Shown: positions 54,968 through 64,000, numbered from the stretch's first letter. The stretch is DNA of 64,000 nt from Salinarimonas sp. (GCF_040111675.1 NZ_CP157794.1:2625501-2689500); one strand, 5' to 3'. Notes: a model not told the origin generated them from the letters alone. Made by a program: numbers and translations.

Positions 54968-57658
54968 TCACTCGCCTCCGCCGGAGAGAACCGACTTCGC
55001 CTTCGACCACCAGCCGGCGCGCTTGGGCCGGTTCGGGTCGGGCGGGGTGAGCACGACGGTGACGGGCTCCTGCGGAGCCTCCTCGGTCGTGGCTTCCTCG
55101 GTCGCGGTCTCCGCGGAGGCGGCCTCCTCGTGCGCAGGCTCCTCCACGGTGGCCGGCGTCTCGGCGACGGGACCGGATTCGGTCTCGGCAGCGGCTTCGG
55201 CCGGGGTCTCGGCGATCGCCTCGGCCGGCGTCGCCGCCACGGCCGCCTCGGCGGCGGCCTCCTCCTCCTCGCCCTTGCGCGGCTTGCGCTTGCGCGGGGC
55301 GCGCGGCTTCTTCGGCTTGGCTTCCTTGGCTGCCTTGCCTGCGGCGGCCTCCTCGGCCGGCGCCGCCTCGAGAGCGGCCTCGACCGGCGCGGCGGCCTCG
55401 CTCACGGCCTCGTCGGACGCGGCCGCGGCGGGCTGAGCCGGAGCCGCGACGTGCTCGGGCGTCTCGGCCGCGACGAGCGCGCCGTCCCCGGCCGCTTCCT
55501 CCGCGGCCTCCTCGGCGGCTTCCTCGGCGCCCTCCTCGCCCGGCATCACGTCGCGACGGTCGCGACGACCGCCACGGCGGCCGCGACGGCGGCGGCCTTC
55601 CGGACGCGCCTCGGCCTGGGCGGCCTCGCGGGGCGCCTCGGCGCCCTCGCCCTCCGCCTCGCCGTCGGCGGCCTCGACCTCCTCGCCTTCGTCCTCCTCG
55701 CGGCGCTCGCCGGCCTCGTAGCCCTCGCGGGCCTCGCCGTTGCCGCGACCGCGACGGCGACGACGACGGCGGCGGCGCTTGCCGTCGCCTGCGCCCTCGC
55801 GGGCCTCGTCACGCGATTCCTGGCGCTCGCCGCGCCCCTCGGTCTCCTCGGCGTCCTCCGCCTCCTCGACCTCCGGCTCGGCGATCTCGATGGTCTTGAC
55901 CTCCTCGGCCTTGACCCCGGTCGCGCGGGCGGGCGAGCCGACGGCGGGCTCGCCCTTGTCGATGGCGTAGGCGTGCGCCGAATCCAGCGTCTCGTCGACG
56001 ACGATCGTGATCGTCACGCCGAAGCGCTCCTCCAGCTCGCGCAGATGCACGCGCTTCTGGTTCAGGACGTAGAAGGCGACCGCGAAATGGGTGCGGACGT
56101 TGAGATTGTGAGTCGCGCCCTTGAGCAGAGTCTCCTCGATGCCGCGCACGAGCGAGAGCGCCACGGAGGGCGTCGCGCGCACGAAGCCGGAGCCGGCGCA
56201 GGTCGGGCAGATCACGGAGGACGATTCGAGGACGCCGGTGCGCATGCGCTGACGCGACATCTCCAGCAGGCCGAAGGAGGAGATCCGGCCGATCTGGATG
56301 CGCGCCCGGTCGGTCTTGAGCGCGTCCTTGAGGCGCTTCTCGACCGCGCGGTTGTTGCGCTTCTCGTCCATGTCGATGAAGTCGATGACGATCAGGCCGG
56401 CGAGGTCGCGCAGCCTGAGCTGGCGGGCCACCTCGTCGGCGGCCTCAAGGTTCGTCTTGAGCGCCGTGTCCTCGATGTTGTGCTCGCGCGTCGAGCGGCC
56501 CGAGTTCACGTCGATGGAGACGAGCGCCTCGGTCGGGTTGATCACCAGGTAGCCGCCGGACTTCAGCGACACCTGGTTCGAGAACATCGCGTCGAGCTGC
56601 GCCTCGACGCCGAAGGCCGCGAAGAGCGGGGTGGGGTCCTTGTAGGCCTTCACCGCCTTCGCATGGCTCGGCATGAGCATGCGCATGAAGTCCTTGGCCT
56701 CGCGATAGCCGTCGTCGCCCGAGACGATGACCTCGTCGATATCCTTGTTGTAGAGGTCGCGGATGGCGCGCTTGATGAGCGAGCCCTCCTCGTAGGTCAG
56801 CGCCGGGGCCGTGGAGGACAGCGTCTGCTCGCGCACGCTCTCCCAGGCGCGCATCAGGTACTCGAAGTCGCGCTTGATCTCGGCCTTGGTGCGCGAGGCG
56901 CCGGCCGTGCGCAGGATCACGCCCATGCCTTCCGGCACCTCGAGATCCTGGGCGATGGTCTTGAGGCGCTTGCGATCGTCGGCCGAGGTGATCTTTCGCG
57001 AGATGCCGCCGCCACGGGCGGTGTTGGGCATCAGCACCGAATAGCGGCCGGCGAGCGACAGATAGGTGGTGAGCGCCGCGCCCTTGGTGCCGCGCTCCTC
57101 CTTGACGACCTGGACGAGCAGGATCTGGCGGCGCTTGATCACCTCCTGGATCTTGTACTGCTTGCGCGGCGCGCGCGGGCGCTCGGGCATCTCCTCGAGT
57201 GCGTCGCCGCCGAGCTGCTCGACGTTGTCCTCGTCGTCGCCGTTCTCGTCGTTCTCGTCCGAGGCGTTCTCGGAGACGCTCTCGTCGCTCGCGCTTTCGC
57301 TGGCCTTGGCCTTCTTCGAGCGGGAGCGACGCTTGGAGCGCTTCTCCTCCTCGTTCTCGCGCTCGCGCTCGGCCTGCGCCTCGTCCTCGATCAGCGCCTG
57401 ACGGTCGGCGACGGGGATCTGGTAGTAGTCCGGATGGATCTCGCTGAAGGCGAGGAAGCCGTGGCGGTTGCCGCCGTAATCGACGAAGGCCGCCTGCAGC
57501 GACGGCTCGACCCGGGTGACCTTCGCCAGATAGATGTTACCGCGCAGCTGCCTGCGATTGGCGGATTCGTAGTCGAACTCCTCGACCTTCGATCCGCGGA
57601 CGACCACGACCCGGGTCTCTTCCGGGTGCGAGGCGTCGATCAGCATCTTGTTCGCCAT
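54968..57658 (-). CDS. rne: Ribonuclease E
   Basis: An 896-residue endoribonuclease that starts mRNA decay and processes rRNA. The N-terminal half has the S1 domain, interrupted around residues 90-160 by a charged insertion (basic KRSKRRSRSKKAKA then acidic Asp/Glu/Ser runs), as in alphaproteobacterial RNase E. The catalytic aspartates are in SIDVNSG and IDFIDMDEKRNN, and the Zn-link is CPTCAGSG. The C-terminal ~330 residues are disordered, with an Arg-rich RNA-binding block (a run of ten Arg), Ala/Glu/Pro stretches and a conserved basic end (KRAGWWSKAKSVL). ATG at 57658. Confidence 0.97.
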   Translation of the reverse strand: MANKMLIDASHPEETRVVVVRGSKVEEFDYESANRRQLRGNIYLAKVTRVEPSLQAAFVDYGGNRHGFLAFSEIHPDYYQIPVADRQALIEDEAQAERERENEEEKRSKRRSRSKKAKASESASDESVSENASDENDENGDDEDNVEQLGGDALEEMPERPRAPRKQYKIQEVIKRRQILLVQVVKEERGTKGAALTTYLSLAGRYSVLMPNTARGGGISRKITSADDRKRLKTIAQDLEVPEGMGVILRTAGASRTKAEIKRDFEYLMRAWESVREQTLSSTAPALTYEEGSLIKRAIRDLYNKDIDEVIVSGDDGYREAKDFMRMLMPSHAKAVKAYKDPTPLFAAFGVEAQLDAMFSNQVSLKSGGYLVINPTEALVSIDVNSGRSTREHNIEDTALKTNLEAADEVARQLRLRDLAGLIVIDFIDMDEKRNNRAVEKRLKDALKTDRARIQIGRISSFGLLEMSRQRMRTGVLESSSVICPTCAGSGFVRATPSVALSLVRGIEETLLKGATHNLNVRTHFAVAFYVLNQKRVHLRELEERFGVTITIVVDETLDSAHAYAIDKGEPAVGSPARATGVKAEEVKTIEIAEPEVEEAEDAEETEGRGERQESRDEAREGAGDGKRRRRRRRRRGRGNGEAREGYEAGERREEDEGEEVEAADGEAEGEGAEAPREAAQAEARPEGRRRRGRRGGRRDRRDVMPGEEGAEEAAEEAAEEAAGDGALVAAETPEHVAAPAQPAAAASDEAVSEAAAPVEAALEAAPAEEAAAGKAAKEAKPKKPRAPRKRKPRKGEEEEAAAEAAVAATPAEAIAETPAEAAAETESGPVAETPATVEEPAHEEAASAETATEEATTEEAPQEPVTVVLTPPDPNRPKRAGWWSKAKSVLSGGGE

Positions 57659-58324
57659 GGAAAACTCTCGACATGGCGCAGGCCGCAGCGTCGTCTCCCC
57701 CGGATCGCATCGCTCCCCGCGCGCAGACGCGCGCCGGCGAACGGATCGGGTCGGTGAAGAGTGGCGTCGGGCCAAGCGCCGGTGGGCGCCCGGGGCGGGC
57801 GCACGTGGGGTTGACCGCGGATCCGGGCGTCGCGCGCGCCGAGCCGGCTCTTGCGGCCGCCGTGGGCGGCGCGGTCGCGGCGCTGCGCGCGGGGGACGTC
57901 ACGTCGACGAGAAGACGAGCCTGTCTCGCGTCTGCGTCCATCACCCGGTGATCCTTTCGAATTCGATGGGCCGGACCAGCCGGTCATCGCGCTCATCGGC
58001 GCGGCGGACGCCGCGCCTTGCGACCTGCCCGGATCTCTCTTTCGTACCGCTCTGATCTCAGAGGGCCTCGGCGCGTCGTCGGAGGGCGAAAGGCCCGCTC
58101 CGCGCGACGCCGCCGGATTCGGCAAAGCCGGACGGGGTCACTTCCATTACTAAGCGCGAGGCCGCTTTGGCAAGACCGGAGGCCGCTGTTGCAGAAAAAA
58201 CACGCGGACGCCCGGCGCAACCGCGCGGGCCAAGGATCCGTTAACCACCCGGCTCCTATCGGTTAGGAGAACGGGACGGGCACCGCCGCCGCGCGGGCGC
58301 CGCGTCTGTCACAAGGGGGTCGCG
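57659..58324. other. Non-coding gap between divergent rne and amiC
   Basis: These 666 bp contain no credible gene. The AT-richer part at 58140-58265 should hold the promoters. A weak leftward pair, TTGCCA (58173-58168) and TAGTAA (58152-58147) with 15 bp between, would give rne a leader of nearly 500 nt. RNase E mRNAs elsewhere have long 5' leaders used for autoregulation. Promoter assignment here is tentative. Confidence 0.5.
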
Positions 58325-59569
58325 ATGCGTCCTGCGCCGGTCCTCGCCGGTCCGACGATACGATGTCTCGCCGCGCTGGCGCTCGTCTGCGCCGCGCTCG
58401 TCGCGAGCGCCGGTGCGCGCGCCGCCGACGTCATCGCCATCGCCGCGCGGGTGGAGGCGAGCGCCGTCGAGACGCGGCTCGTCTTCACGCTCAGCGCTCC
58501 GGTCGAGGCCCGGGCCTTCTCCATCGACCGTCCCGACCGCATCGTCCTCGACCTGCCCGCCGTCAACTTCCAGATCCCCGCGGACGCGCGTGCGGCGGGC
58601 GGGCTCGTCGCGTCCATGCGCTACGGGCTCTTCGCCGCCGACCGCTCACGGGTCGTGATCGAGCTCGCCGGGCCGGCGCGCGTCGTGGCGCTGGCCACCG
58701 AGCCGCGCGACGACGGCGCGCATCTCCTCGCGCTCACCCTCGCCCCTGTCGAGGCCGTCGCCTTCGCGCAGGCCGTCTCGGCCGACGCCGCCGGCTTCCG
58801 CGCCGCCTCGCTGCGACCGGCGATCGAGCCCGCGCCCGCCGACGGCGACGACCGGCCGACGATCGTCATCGACCCCGGCCATGGCGGCATCGACCCCGGC
58901 GCGGTCGCCCGCGGCGGCGTCCACGAGGCGGACGTGGTGCTCGAGTTCGCCCGGCATCTGCGCCGGCGGCTGGAGGAGAGCGGGCGCTTCCGCGTGCTGA
59001 TGACCCGCGAGGAGGACGTGTTCGTCGCGCTGACCGAGCGCGTCGCCTTCGCCCGGCGCGCGGGGGCGGATCTGTTCGTCTCCATCCACGCCGATTCGCT
59101 CTCCTCGGCGCCGCAGGTGAGCGGGCTGACCGTCTACACCAACGCGGACGAGGCCTCCGACCGCGCCTCCGCCACGCTCGCCGCGCGCGAGAACCAGGCC
59201 GATGCGCTCGCGGGCCTCGTCACGGAGGAGGCGCGAGGCGAGATCGCCGACATCCTGCGCGACCTCACCGAGCGCGAGACGCGGGGCTATTCGCACGTCT
59301 TCGCCACGACGCTGGTCGGCGGCATGGAGAGCGTGGCGCGGCTCAACAAGAACCCCCACCGGCAGGCGGCCTTCGTCGTGCTGCGCGCCTACGACGTGCC
59401 CTCCGTGCTCGTCGAGCTCGGCTACCTGTCGAGCCGCCGCGACATCGCGCTCCTCACCTCGGACGGCTGGCGCGAGCGGGCCACGGCGGCGATGGCGGAC
59501 GCCATGGAGCGGTTCTTCGCGCCGCGCCTCGCCGACCGCGCCGAGTATCGCGCCGCAGTTTCACCATAG
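58325..59569 (+). CDS. amiC: N-acetylmuramoyl-L-alanine amidase
   Basis: A 414-residue periplasmic zinc amidase that cuts the stem peptide from murein during daughter-cell separation. It has a Sec signal peptide (CLAALALVCAALVASAGARA), an AMIN domain (residues ~40-150) for septal targeting, then an Amidase_3 domain. The zinc and catalytic residues are in IDPGHGGIDPG, VHEADVVLEFA, FVSIHADS and VLVELGYLS. An insertion with a helical segment (NQADALAGLVTEEARGEIADI, in two parts) covers the active site, as in autoinhibited AmiB/AmiC. It precedes mrcA on the same strand. Confidence 0.95.
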   Translation: MRPAPVLAGPTIRCLAALALVCAALVASAGARAADVIAIAARVEASAVETRLVFTLSAPVEARAFSIDRPDRIVLDLPAVNFQIPADARAAGGLVASMRYGLFAADRSRVVIELAGPARVVALATEPRDDGAHLLALTLAPVEAVAFAQAVSADAAGFRAASLRPAIEPAPADGDDRPTIVIDPGHGGIDPGAVARGGVHEADVVLEFARHLRRRLEESGRFRVLMTREEDVFVALTERVAFARRAGADLFVSIHADSLSSAPQVSGLTVYTNADEASDRASATLAARENQADALAGLVTEEARGEIADILRDLTERETRGYSHVFATTLVGGMESVARLNKNPHRQAAFVVLRAYDVPSVLVELGYLSSRRDIALLTSDGWRERATAAMADAMERFFAPRLADRAEYRAAVSP

Positions 59570-59704
59570 ATCGCTGGTCTACGGGCGGCAGTCTCGACGC
59601 GCACCGGCCCGCGGGCGATTCCCGTGGGAGGCCGATTGCGCTAGTGTTCGGGGATTGGCTGGCGTCGCCTCGGGATCGAGCGTGGCGAGGACGGATCGGA
59701 CCAT

Positions 59705-62134
59705 ATGCGCATCGTCTTGCGATTCTTCGGCTTCCTGTTCAGCGCGGGATTCGTCGCCTTCCTGATCGGGTCGGCGGTGATGGCGCTGGGCTACATGCAT
59801 TTCTCGCGCGATCTGCCGGATCACGCCGCGCTGGCCGAGTACGAGCCGGCGGTGATGAGCCGCGTCCACGCCGCCGACGGCACCCTCGTCGCCGAATACG
59901 CCCGTGAGCGGCGGCTCTACCTGCCGATCGAGACGATCCCCAAGCAGCTGATCGCCGCCTTCCTCTCGGCCGAGGACAAGAACTTCTACAGCCATCTGGG
60001 CGTCGATCCGGAGGGCATCGCCCGCGCCGTGGTCACCAACCTGTCGACCGGGACGACCCAGGGCGCATCGACCATCACCCAGCAGGTGGCGAAGAACTTC
60101 CTGCTGACCAGCGAGCAGACCTACGAGCGCAAGATCCGCGAGGCGCTGATCGCGCTGCGCATGGAATCGGCCTTCACCAAGGACCAGATCCTCGAGCTCT
60201 ACCTCAACGAGATCTTCCTCGGCACCATCGTGCCGGGGCGCAATCTCCACGGCGTCGCGGCGGCCGCGCTCGAGTATTTCGACAAGTCCGTCCACGAGCT
60301 GACGCTCGCCGAATCGGCCTATCTCGCCGCCCTGCCGAAGGCGCCCAACAACTATCACCCGTTCCGCCAGCGCGAGGCCGCGATCGGCCGCCGGAACTGG
60401 GTGCTCGACCGCATGCTCGACAACGGCTTCATCACCGCCGAAGAGGCCGAGGCCGCCAAGGCCGAGCCGCTCGAGATCACGCCGCGGCGGATCTCGCCGA
60501 ACCTGCTCGGCGCCGGCTACTTCGTCGAGGAGGCGCGCCGTCAGATCGCATCGCGCTACGGCGACGAGACGCTCTACGAAGGCGGGCTGTCGATCCGCAC
60601 GACGCTCGACCCCGAGATGCAGGCGATGGCGCGCAAGGCGCTGATCGACGGCCTCGTGCGCTACGACGAGGAGCGCGGCGGCTGGCGCGGCCCGGTGGAG
60701 ACGCTCGACCTCGCCGCGGCGCAGGACTGGGGCGTGGCGCTGGCCGGCGTGCGTCCGCTCGCCGACGTGCAGCCCTGGGAGCTCGCCGTGGTGCTCGAGA
60801 TCGGGGCCGAGGGCGCGCGCGTCGGCCTGCGCCCCGACGTCGCCATTTCCGGCGAGGTGGACGCGACGCGCCGCACCGGCACGATCCGCCCCGAGGGCCT
60901 GCGCTGGACGGGCGATTCGGTCGACGAGGCGCTCGATATCGGCGACGTCGTCTACGTGGAGGCGCGCGACGACGGCTCCTACCGCCTGCGGCAGGTGCCG
61001 GAGGTCTCTGGCGCCATCGTCGCCATGGACCCGCATACCGGCCGCGTGAAGGCCATGGTCGGCGGCTTCTCCTACGATCAGAGCGAGTTCAACCGCGCCA
61101 CCCAGGCCCTGCGCCAGCCGGGCTCGTCCTTCAAGCCCTTCGTCTACGCGACCGCGCTCGACAACGGCTACACGCCCTCCTCCATCGTGCTCGACGAGCC
61201 GATCACGATCCAGGCCGGCGGCGAGGCCTGGTCGCCGACGAACTACGACGGCCGCCCGACGGGCCCGCGCACGCTGCGCTACGGCATCGAGCGCTCGAAG
61301 AACCTGATGACCGTGCGGCTCGCCCAGGACGTCGGCATGCCGCTCGTCGTCGAGTACGCCCGCCGCTTCGGCGTCGTCGACGACATGCTGCCCGTGCTGT
61401 CGATGTCGCTCGGCGCCGGCGAGACCACGGTTCTGCGCATGGTCACGGGCTATTCGATGTTCGTGAACGGCGGAAAGCGCATCCGCCCGACGCTCATCGA
61501 CCGCATCCAGGACCGCACCGGGGAGACCATCTTCCGCCACGACACGCGCGACTGCCTCGGCTGCAACGCCGAGGACTGGCGCGGCCAGGACGAGCCGCAG
61601 CTTGTCGACGACCGCGAGCAGGTGCTCGACCCGCTGACCGCCTACCAGATCACCTCCATGATGGAGGGCGTGGTGGAGCGCGGCACGGCGACGAGCCTGC
61701 GCGAGGTCGGCAAGCCGCTCGCCGGCAAGACCGGCACCACCAACGAGGCCAAGGACGTCTGGTTCGTCGGCTTCGCGCCGGACCTGACGGTGGGCGTCTA
61801 TATCGGCTTCGACCAGCCCAAGCCGCTCGGCCGCGGCGTCACCGGCGGCGGCTACGCGGCCCCGATCTTCGGCGACTTCATGAAGATGGCGCTCGCCGAC
61901 GAGCCGGCCACGCCCTTCCGCGTGCCGCCCGGCATCAAGCTGATCCCGGTCAACGCCACGTCGGGCCTGCGCGCCGGCGCGGGCGAGGGCAGCGTCATCC
62001 TCGAGGCCTTCAAGCCCGGCACCGCGCCGCCCGACAACTACGCCATCATCGGCTACGGCGCGAACGAGGACGGCGAGCTCGTGCCCCAAGAGGCGCTGCA
62101 GTCGATCGGAGCCGGGACCGGCGGGCTCTACTGA
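59705..62134 (+). CDS. mrcA: Penicillin-binding protein 1A, bifunctional
   Basis: An 809-residue class A PBP that polymerises and cross-links peptidoglycan. It has an N-terminal membrane anchor (FFGFLFSAGFVAFLIGSAV), then a GT51 transglycosylase with catalytic Glu in FLSAEDKNFYSHLGVDPEG and TQGASTITQQVAKNF. An OB-like insert follows. The transpeptidase has the nucleophile Ser in QPGSSFKPFVY (SxxK), ERSKN (SxN) and KTGTTNEAKD (KTG). The start at 59705 places the anchor correctly. It lies 135 bp behind amiC, the usual alphaproteobacterial arrangement. Confidence 0.97.
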   Translation: MRIVLRFFGFLFSAGFVAFLIGSAVMALGYMHFSRDLPDHAALAEYEPAVMSRVHAADGTLVAEYARERRLYLPIETIPKQLIAAFLSAEDKNFYSHLGVDPEGIARAVVTNLSTGTTQGASTITQQVAKNFLLTSEQTYERKIREALIALRMESAFTKDQILELYLNEIFLGTIVPGRNLHGVAAAALEYFDKSVHELTLAESAYLAALPKAPNNYHPFRQREAAIGRRNWVLDRMLDNGFITAEEAEAAKAEPLEITPRRISPNLLGAGYFVEEARRQIASRYGDETLYEGGLSIRTTLDPEMQAMARKALIDGLVRYDEERGGWRGPVETLDLAAAQDWGVALAGVRPLADVQPWELAVVLEIGAEGARVGLRPDVAISGEVDATRRTGTIRPEGLRWTGDSVDEALDIGDVVYVEARDDGSYRLRQVPEVSGAIVAMDPHTGRVKAMVGGFSYDQSEFNRATQALRQPGSSFKPFVYATALDNGYTPSSIVLDEPITIQAGGEAWSPTNYDGRPTGPRTLRYGIERSKNLMTVRLAQDVGMPLVVEYARRFGVVDDMLPVLSMSLGAGETTVLRMVTGYSMFVNGGKRIRPTLIDRIQDRTGETIFRHDTRDCLGCNAEDWRGQDEPQLVDDREQVLDPLTAYQITSMMEGVVERGTATSLREVGKPLAGKTGTTNEAKDVWFVGFAPDLTVGVYIGFDQPKPLGRGVTGGGYAAPIFGDFMKMALADEPATPFRVPPGIKLIPVNATSGLRAGAGEGSVILEAFKPGTAPPDNYAIIGYGANEDGELVPQEALQSIGAGTGGLY

Positions 62135-62208
62135 CCGCGGCGGTGTTGCCGTCGCGGCGCGGGTCGTGTAACAAAACAGGGTTGTTCCTGACGGACCGGG
62201 AGGGTCGC

Positions 62209-62268
62209 ATGGATAAACGCGGCATCATCGTCCCGGCGCCCTTCGCGGCCGAGCGGCCGCGCGGCTGA
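62209..62268 (+). CDS. Possible 19-residue leader peptide
   Basis: ATG at 62209, six bases after a strong GGGAGGG, opens a 19-codon frame (MDKRGIIVPAPFAAERPRG) ending TGA at 62268. GC-rich inverted sequence follows (GGGCCGCCGCGGGCGGCCCG at ~62278). It lies in the 250-bp gap before the exporter gene and could be a regulatory upstream frame. It is equally likely to be chance. Confidence 0.3.
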   Translation: MDKRGIIVPAPFAAERPRG

Positions 62269-62384
62269 GCGCCTTCGGGCCGCCGCGGGCGGCCCGCCCG
62301 CCACCGAAGACGCCCTCACGCGGCGCAGCGCCGAGCGCGTGCGCCCGTCCGTCGGGAGCCGGCCCTCGCGGCCGGAACGCATCC

Positions 62385-64000
62385 ATGTCCCTTCGCCGTC
62401 ACGAGCGCGCGGACCCGCTGCGCGACATCGTCCGCTTCGTCCTCTCCCATTGGCGTCGGCGGCCGCGGGCGACGCTCGTCATCGTCGTCGGCATCACGCT
62501 GTCGACCCTGGCCGAGATCGCCGTGCCGGTCTATGCCGGCCGCCTCGTCGACGCCGTCGCGCGCGGGCCGGAGGCCGAGGGCGCGCTCTCGGCGGCGCTG
62601 GTCGCGCTCTTGGCGATGGTGGCGCTCGGGATCGTCTCCGTCGCCCTGCGCCACAAGGCGTGGCGCGGCCTCGAGAAGCTGACCGTCTTCGTCATGAACG
62701 ACGTGGCGCGAGAGAGCTTCGCGCGCATCCAGCGCTTCTCGTCCGACTGGCACGCGAGCACCTTCGCTGGCTCGACCGTGCGCAAGATCACCCGCGGCGT
62801 CTGGGCGATCGACACGTTCAGCGACACGGTGCTCGTCGCCCTGCTGCCGTCCTTCGTGGTGCTCGTCGGCACGATCGTGGTGATGGGCGCGCGCTGGCCG
62901 GTCATGGGCGCCGTCGTCCTCGCCGGAGCGATCGCCTACATCACGGCGGTCGCCCTCCTGTCGAGCCGCTACATCGCCCCCCGCGCGCGGCTCGCCAACG
63001 CGCAGGACACGAAGATGGGCGGCATCCTGGCCGACGCCATCGGCTGCAACGCCGTCGTGAAGGCCTTCGGCGCCGAGGAGCGTGAGGACGAGCGGCTCTC
63101 CCACGCGCTCGGCAAGTGGCGGCTGCGCACGCAGGGCGCCTGGCGGCGCTACACCGTCACCTGGACCGTCCAGCTTTCGGTGCTCGTCGCCATGCGCGCG
63201 GCGATCGTCGGCCTCGCCATCTGGCTGTGGGCGCGCGGCGCCGCGAGCGCGGGCGACATCGCCTACGTCCTCACCGCCTTCCTCGTCGTGAACGGATACC
63301 TGCGCGAAGTCGGCATGCATCTCAACAACTTGCGCCAGTCCGTGAACGAGATGGAGGAGCTCGTCGCGATCATGGACGAGCCGGTGACGGTCGCCGATCG
63401 CCCGGATGCGCGGCCGATCGCGATCACGCGCGGCGAGATCGCCTTCGAGGACGTGACCTTCCTCTACAAGGGCCACGACGCGCCGCTCTTCCGGGACTTC
63501 ACCGTGCGCATCGCGCCGGGCGAGCGGGTCGGCCTCGTGGGGCGCTCGGGCTCGGGCAAGTCGAGCTTCGTCAAGCTGATCCAGCGCCTGCACGACGTCC
63601 AGGACGGGCGGGTGAGCATCGACGGGCAGGACGTCGCCGCGGCGACGCAGGCGTCGTTGCGCGCGCAGATCGCCATCGTCCCGCAGGAGCCGATCCTGTT
63701 TCACCGCACGCTCGCCGAGAACATCGCCTACGCGCGCCCCGACGCGCGGCCGGACGAGATCGAGGCCGCGGCCCGTCTCGCCAACGCGCACGACTTCATC
63801 GCGCGCCTGCCGAAGGGCTACGCCACCCATGTCGGCGAGCGTGGCGTCAAGCTGTCGGGCGGCGAGCGCCAGCGAGTGGCGCTGGCCCGCGCCTTCCTGG
63901 CGAACGCGCCGATCCTGATCCTCGACGAGGCGACGTCGAGCCTCGATTCGGAATCGGAGCGGCTGATCCAGGAGGCGATGGAGCGGCTGATGGTGGGGCG
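62385..64000 (+). CDS. ABC exporter, fused membrane and ATPase domains (3' end beyond window)
   Basis: 538 codons are visible; the gene runs off the right edge. An ABC type I exporter membrane domain comes first (residues ~1-320, six helices, with LVIVVGITLSTLAEIAVPVYAG in parts). The nucleotide-binding domain follows: Walker A GRSGSGKSS (~387), Q-loop VPQEPILF, signature LSGGERQR and Walker B ILILDEATSSLD. It should act as a homo- or heterodimer exporting a lipid, peptide or drug. It follows mrcA, where prfB is expected in related genomes. The start at 62385 has no strong ribosome site. Confidence 0.92.
   Translation, partial: MSLRRHERADPLRDIVRFVLSHWRRRPRATLVIVVGITLSTLAEIAVPVYAGRLVDAVARGPEAEGALSAALVALLAMVALGIVSVALRHKAWRGLEKLTVFVMNDVARESFARIQRFSSDWHASTFAGSTVRKITRGVWAIDTFSDTVLVALLPSFVVLVGTIVVMGARWPVMGAVVLAGAIAYITAVALLSSRYIAPRARLANAQDTKMGGILADAIGCNAVVKAFGAEEREDERLSHALGKWRLRTQGAWRRYTVTWTVQLSVLVAMRAAIVGLAIWLWARGAASAGDIAYVLTAFLVVNGYLREVGMHLNNLRQSVNEMEELVAIMDEPVTVADRPDARPIAITRGEIAFEDVTFLYKGHDAPLFRDFTVRIAPGERVGLVGRSGSGKSSFVKLIQRLHDVQDGRVSIDGQDVAAATQASLRAQIAIVPQEPILFHRTLAENIAYARPDARPDEIEAAARLANAHDFIARLPKGYATHVGERGVKLSGGERQRVALARAFLANAPILILDEATSSLDSESERLIQEAMERLMVG

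Noticed and set aside
57673..58153. Overlapping plus-strand frames in the rne-amiC gap
   Set aside because: They lack ribosome sites, are Arg/Ala-rich and overlap each other in different frames; the gap is better read as leader and promoter DNA.

Overview
The window is very GC-rich and reads as a chromosomal segment of an alphaproteobacterium, most likely Hyphomicrobiales (Rhizobiales). The pointers are an alphaproteobacterial ParC, an rne / amiC / mrcA neighbourhood, a glpR-glpD-glpSTPQUV cluster laid out as in rhizobia, a SoxR with the usual four cluster cysteines, and many short palindromic intergenic repeats. A Salinarimonas-like or Methylobacterium-like genus would fit, but that is a guess. 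No rRNA, tRNA or CRISPR array was seen.

Layout. 0-2.2 kb: an IS110-family transposase, three copies of a 198-bp terminally inverted element (one truncated beside the IS), and a small GIY-YIG nuclease gene caught between two intact copies. 2.2-6.5 kb: a BLUF photoreceptor, parC, a repeat-filled spacer, then soxR divergent from a DUF1127 gene across a well-formed SoxR box. 6.6-13.4 kb: a voltage-gated K+ channel, the CoA-transferase pair scoAB with a strong terminator, a nucleoside hydrolase, two similar stand-alone receiver proteins and several small proteins. 13.4-21.4 kb: a seven-gene leftward operon (SDR, TRAP transporter DctPQM, glutamine-synthetase-like ligase, aldehyde dehydrogenase, iron alcohol dehydrogenase) divergent from a LuxR-type regulator. 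The gene set fits catabolism of an amino alcohol or amine through gamma-glutamylation. 22.5-32.1 kb: an N-formylglutamate-amidohydrolase-family enzyme and a GntR regulator, divergent from a DUF1028 protein and a Dpp/Opp-type ABC importer. A second IS110 element has inserted exactly at the stop/start overlap of the two permease genes. 32.2-40.7 kb: glpR divergent from glpD and a glycerol ABC importer (glpSTPQUV). 40.9-41.8 kb: a lower-GC two-gene module, an unknown 102-residue protein overlapping an AbiEii-type nucleotidyltransferase. 41.8-48 kb: a second iron alcohol dehydrogenase, prfB with its programmed +1 frameshift, a UvrD/PcrA helicase and small proteins. 48-54.9 kb: a coiled-coil membrane protein, an SDR, an aldo/keto reductase divergent from a LysR regulator, and zntA divergent from a MerR regulator. 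55-64 kb: rne divergent from amiC and mrcA, then an ABC exporter cut by the window edge.

The most interesting points are: (1) the second IS110, whose 254-bp left end carries sequences matching its own junctions, as expected for a bridge-RNA gene, and which kept the downstream start codon; (2) the GIY-YIG gene bracketed by oppositely oriented 198-bp elements; (3) the AbiEii-like pair with an unfamiliar partner; (4) the SoxR box aimed at a DUF1127 gene; (5) the gamma-glutamylation operon beside an amidohydrolase/DUF1028/ABC divergon. Most other reading frames are antisense or out-of-frame shadows caused by the high GC content.
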